Below, piece by piece: positions 62,489 through 64,000 of a stretch of 64,000 bases of DNA. Source of the DNA: Qipengyuania vulgaris (GTDB lineage Bacteria > Pseudomonadota > Alphaproteobacteria > Sphingomonadales > Sphingomonadaceae); the NCBI GenBank assembly GCA_000756795.1, contig CCSI01000008.1:1-64000 (forward strand), read 5' to 3'. Made by a program: the position numbers and the translations under genes. How positions within the stretch are numbered: the first letter of the stretch is position 1; each line of letters starts with the position of its first letter. The notes below the pieces were generated by a model. That model was not told where the DNA came from and did not search any database. It saw only the letters and a list, made by a program, of their open reading frames with translations.

Positions 62489-64000
62489 ATGGCGGCGCAA
62501 GAGTTTCCGGTAATCGGTATCGGAGCCTCGGCTGGCGGGCTGGAGGCATTGCGCGAGCTTTTCGCAAACGTGGACGAGCCGACCGGAATGGCCTTCGTGG
62601 TCGTGCAGCACCTTGACCCCACCCATGAATCGCTGATGGCGCAGCTGATCGAGCGCTACACCAAGATGCCCGTTGCTCAGGCGAGCGGGACGCAGAAGGT
62701 CGAGCCGGATCACATCTATGTCATCCCTCCTGCACACGGTTTAGCGCTGAACGACGGGGTGCTCGAGCTTACCGAATTTACCGACCCACGCGGCATGCGG
62801 CGTCCCATCGACGATTTCTTCGAAAGCCTCGCACGCGACCGCCAGAACAATGCGGCTTGTGTTATCCTTTCGGGTACCGGCGGCGATGGCAGTCGCGGCC
62901 TTCGCGCCATCAAGGAGCACGGCGGATTGTGCCTCGCGCAAGAGCCAGAAAGCGCGGCATATGACGGGATGCCTTCTTCGGCCATCGGTACCGGGCTAGT
63001 CGATATCGTCGCGCCGCCTGGTGAAATCGTCGATGCGATGCGCAACTTCTTCGAGCGCACGACTTCCGGCAAGGCGATGATCGATGAGGCCAGCGAGGTC
63101 ACTGACCACATCGACCAATTGTGCGATGTGTTGCGCGACGCGGTCGGACACGATTTCTCGCGCTACAAGCACACGACGCTCACCCGCCGCATAGCCCGGC
63201 GAATGCAATTGCTCGGCTTGGACGATGCTGGCGAATACCTTGCCAAGCTTCGCAAGAGCCTCGACGAATGCACCGCGCTGTTCCGCGACCTTCTGATCAA
63301 TGTCACGCGTTTTTTCCGCGATGAGGCGGCGTTCGATGCGCTGAATCGCCTCGTTATAGAACCGCTGGTGCAGGATGCGCGCGACGACCAGGAAATTCGC
63401 GTCTGGGTGCCCGGCTGTTCCAGCGGCGAGGAAGCCTATTCCATCGCGATGCTATTTGCCGAAGCCTCGCGGAAATACGAACGCCGGCCCTACATCCAGA
63501 TTTTCGCGACCGATATCGACGACAAGATGCTCGATATCGCGCGGGAAGGGACGTATCCACTCGCGGCCTTGAACGACATCCCGCATGATTTGCAGGACCG
63601 TTATCTTATCGGCGGGACCGACAAGTTCCATATTTCTCCCATGATACGGGACATGGTGCGCTTCAGCGTGCACAACGTCATGCGCGACCCGCCGTTCTCG
63701 AAAATCGACCTTATTTCCTGTCGCAACCTGTTGATCTACTTCAACGAAGATCTGCAGCGTTCTGTCGTCCCGCTGTTTCACTTCTCGCTGGTGGAAAAAG
63801 GCCGCCTATTCCTCGGTTCGTCCGAGGCTATCGGGCGCTATGAGGACCTGTTCGAAAGCGTCGAGCAAAATGCGCGCATTTTCCGGCGCAAACACGCCAA
63901 GGGGAAATATAACCTGCAGATGGGACGCGACGTGCCCTTCGTAGTCCGCACGCGGCAAACGCAGAACCATCCGACGATAGGGACGCGCACCGAGAGCGAC
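62489..64000 (+). CDS. CheB/CheR fusion chemotaxis-like protein, 3' end outside window
   Basis: The frame starts at ATG 62489 (GCAGGAC upstream) and is open to the last base, giving 504 visible residues. Residues about 1-190 form a CheB methylesterase domain with the catalytic triad (GIGASAGG Ser, QHLDP His, GTGGDG Asp). From about 195 a CheR methyltransferase follows (LINVTRFFRD, VWVPGCSSGEEAYS, RNLLIYF). Fusions like this usually continue into PAS and HWE-kinase modules, which cannot be seen here. It lies 13 nt behind the LOV gene, a likely light-sensing pair. Confidence 0.93.
   Translation, partial: MAAQEFPVIGIGASAGGLEALRELFANVDEPTGMAFVVVQHLDPTHESLMAQLIERYTKMPVAQASGTQKVEPDHIYVIPPAHGLALNDGVLELTEFTDPRGMRRPIDDFFESLARDRQNNAACVILSGTGGDGSRGLRAIKEHGGLCLAQEPESAAYDGMPSSAIGTGLVDIVAPPGEIVDAMRNFFERTTSGKAMIDEASEVTDHIDQLCDVLRDAVGHDFSRYKHTTLTRRIARRMQLLGLDDAGEYLAKLRKSLDECTALFRDLLINVTRFFRDEAAFDALNRLVIEPLVQDARDDQEIRVWVPGCSSGEEAYSIAMLFAEASRKYERRPYIQIFATDIDDKMLDIAREGTYPLAALNDIPHDLQDRYLIGGTDKFHISPMIRDMVRFSVHNVMRDPPFSKIDLISCRNLLIYFNEDLQRSVVPLFHFSLVEKGRLFLGSSEAIGRYEDLFESVEQNARIFRRKHAKGKYNLQMGRDVPFVVRTRQTQNHPTIGTRTESD

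Overview
The window is a gene-dense, GC-rich chromosomal segment of an alphaproteobacterium. The best guess is order Sphingomonadales, in or near Erythrobacteraceae. Support comes from a TonB-dependent receptor/tryptophan-halogenase/glycosidase locus, an alphaproteobacterial-style hemC-hemD-Mic60-like cluster, an orphan lasso-B2-like protein, a short LOV protein, and frequent 1-4 nt stop/start overlaps (ATGA, GTGA, TGATG). No rRNA, tRNA, CRISPR array, insertion sequence or prophage was seen, and no gene-free stretch exceeds 300 bases. Two genes are cut by the window edges: a proline-rich protein at 1-888 and a CheB/CheR fusion from 62489 to the end.

Region by region. (1) 950-17457 is an alpha-glucan (starch/maltodextrin) utilisation locus. 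On the minus strand, a TonB-dependent receptor is followed by halogenase, lipoprotein alpha-amylase, GH13 alpha-glucosidase, GH97 alpha-glucosidase and a second halogenase; the last five overlap by 1 or 4 nt. A DUF6445 protein, a LacI regulator, an MFS sugar transporter and another lipoprotein amylase lie beside it. A 9-base motif is shared by the upstream regions of the receptor and the transporter and is a candidate LacI operator. (2) 17634-20715 is sulfate activation (cysD, cysNC) plus a DUF2061 protein. (3) 20728-24039 is fatty-acid beta-oxidation (thiolase, enoyl-CoA hydratase, acyl-CoA dehydrogenase). (4) 24101-30561 is exopolysaccharide synthesis/export (Wzy/ligase-like, Wza-like, Wzc-like kinase, TPR-like protein, glycosyltransferase). 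(5) 30633-33638 is aromatic amino-acid/lysine catabolism (FAH family, maleylacetoacetate isomerase, glutaryl-CoA dehydrogenase).

(6) 33700-38160 holds small accessory genes: lasso-B2-like protein, copper-storage protein with a hairpin over its ribosome site, single-domain response regulator, a three-gene OmpA/small-membrane/helix-hairpin-helix unit, and a VWA lipoprotein. (7) 38363-48337 is housekeeping: flippase, gpsA, tsaD, hemC, hemD, Mic60-like protein, UbiH-type hydroxylase, DsbD-like reductase and a lipoprotein. (8) 48397-52040 has uvrB, a DUF3617 lipoprotein and an alpha/beta hydrolase. (9) 52104-56056 is a tightly packed Anbu operon: permuted ATP-grasp, alpha-E protein, transglutaminase and the proteasome-like protease Anbu. 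(10) 56209-64000 contains a pseudo-receiver LuxR regulator, an extensin-like protein, an SdpR/SdpI pair with a leaderless-looking promoter, a VOC protein, a TagD-like/LicD pair, a PutP symporter, a short LOV photoreceptor and the CheB/CheR fusion.

The strongest candidates for under-described biology are the two halogenases embedded in a starch operon, the Anbu operon, the TagD-LicD pair, the hairpin that contains the copper-storage gene's ribosome site, and the LOV-CheB/CheR pair.
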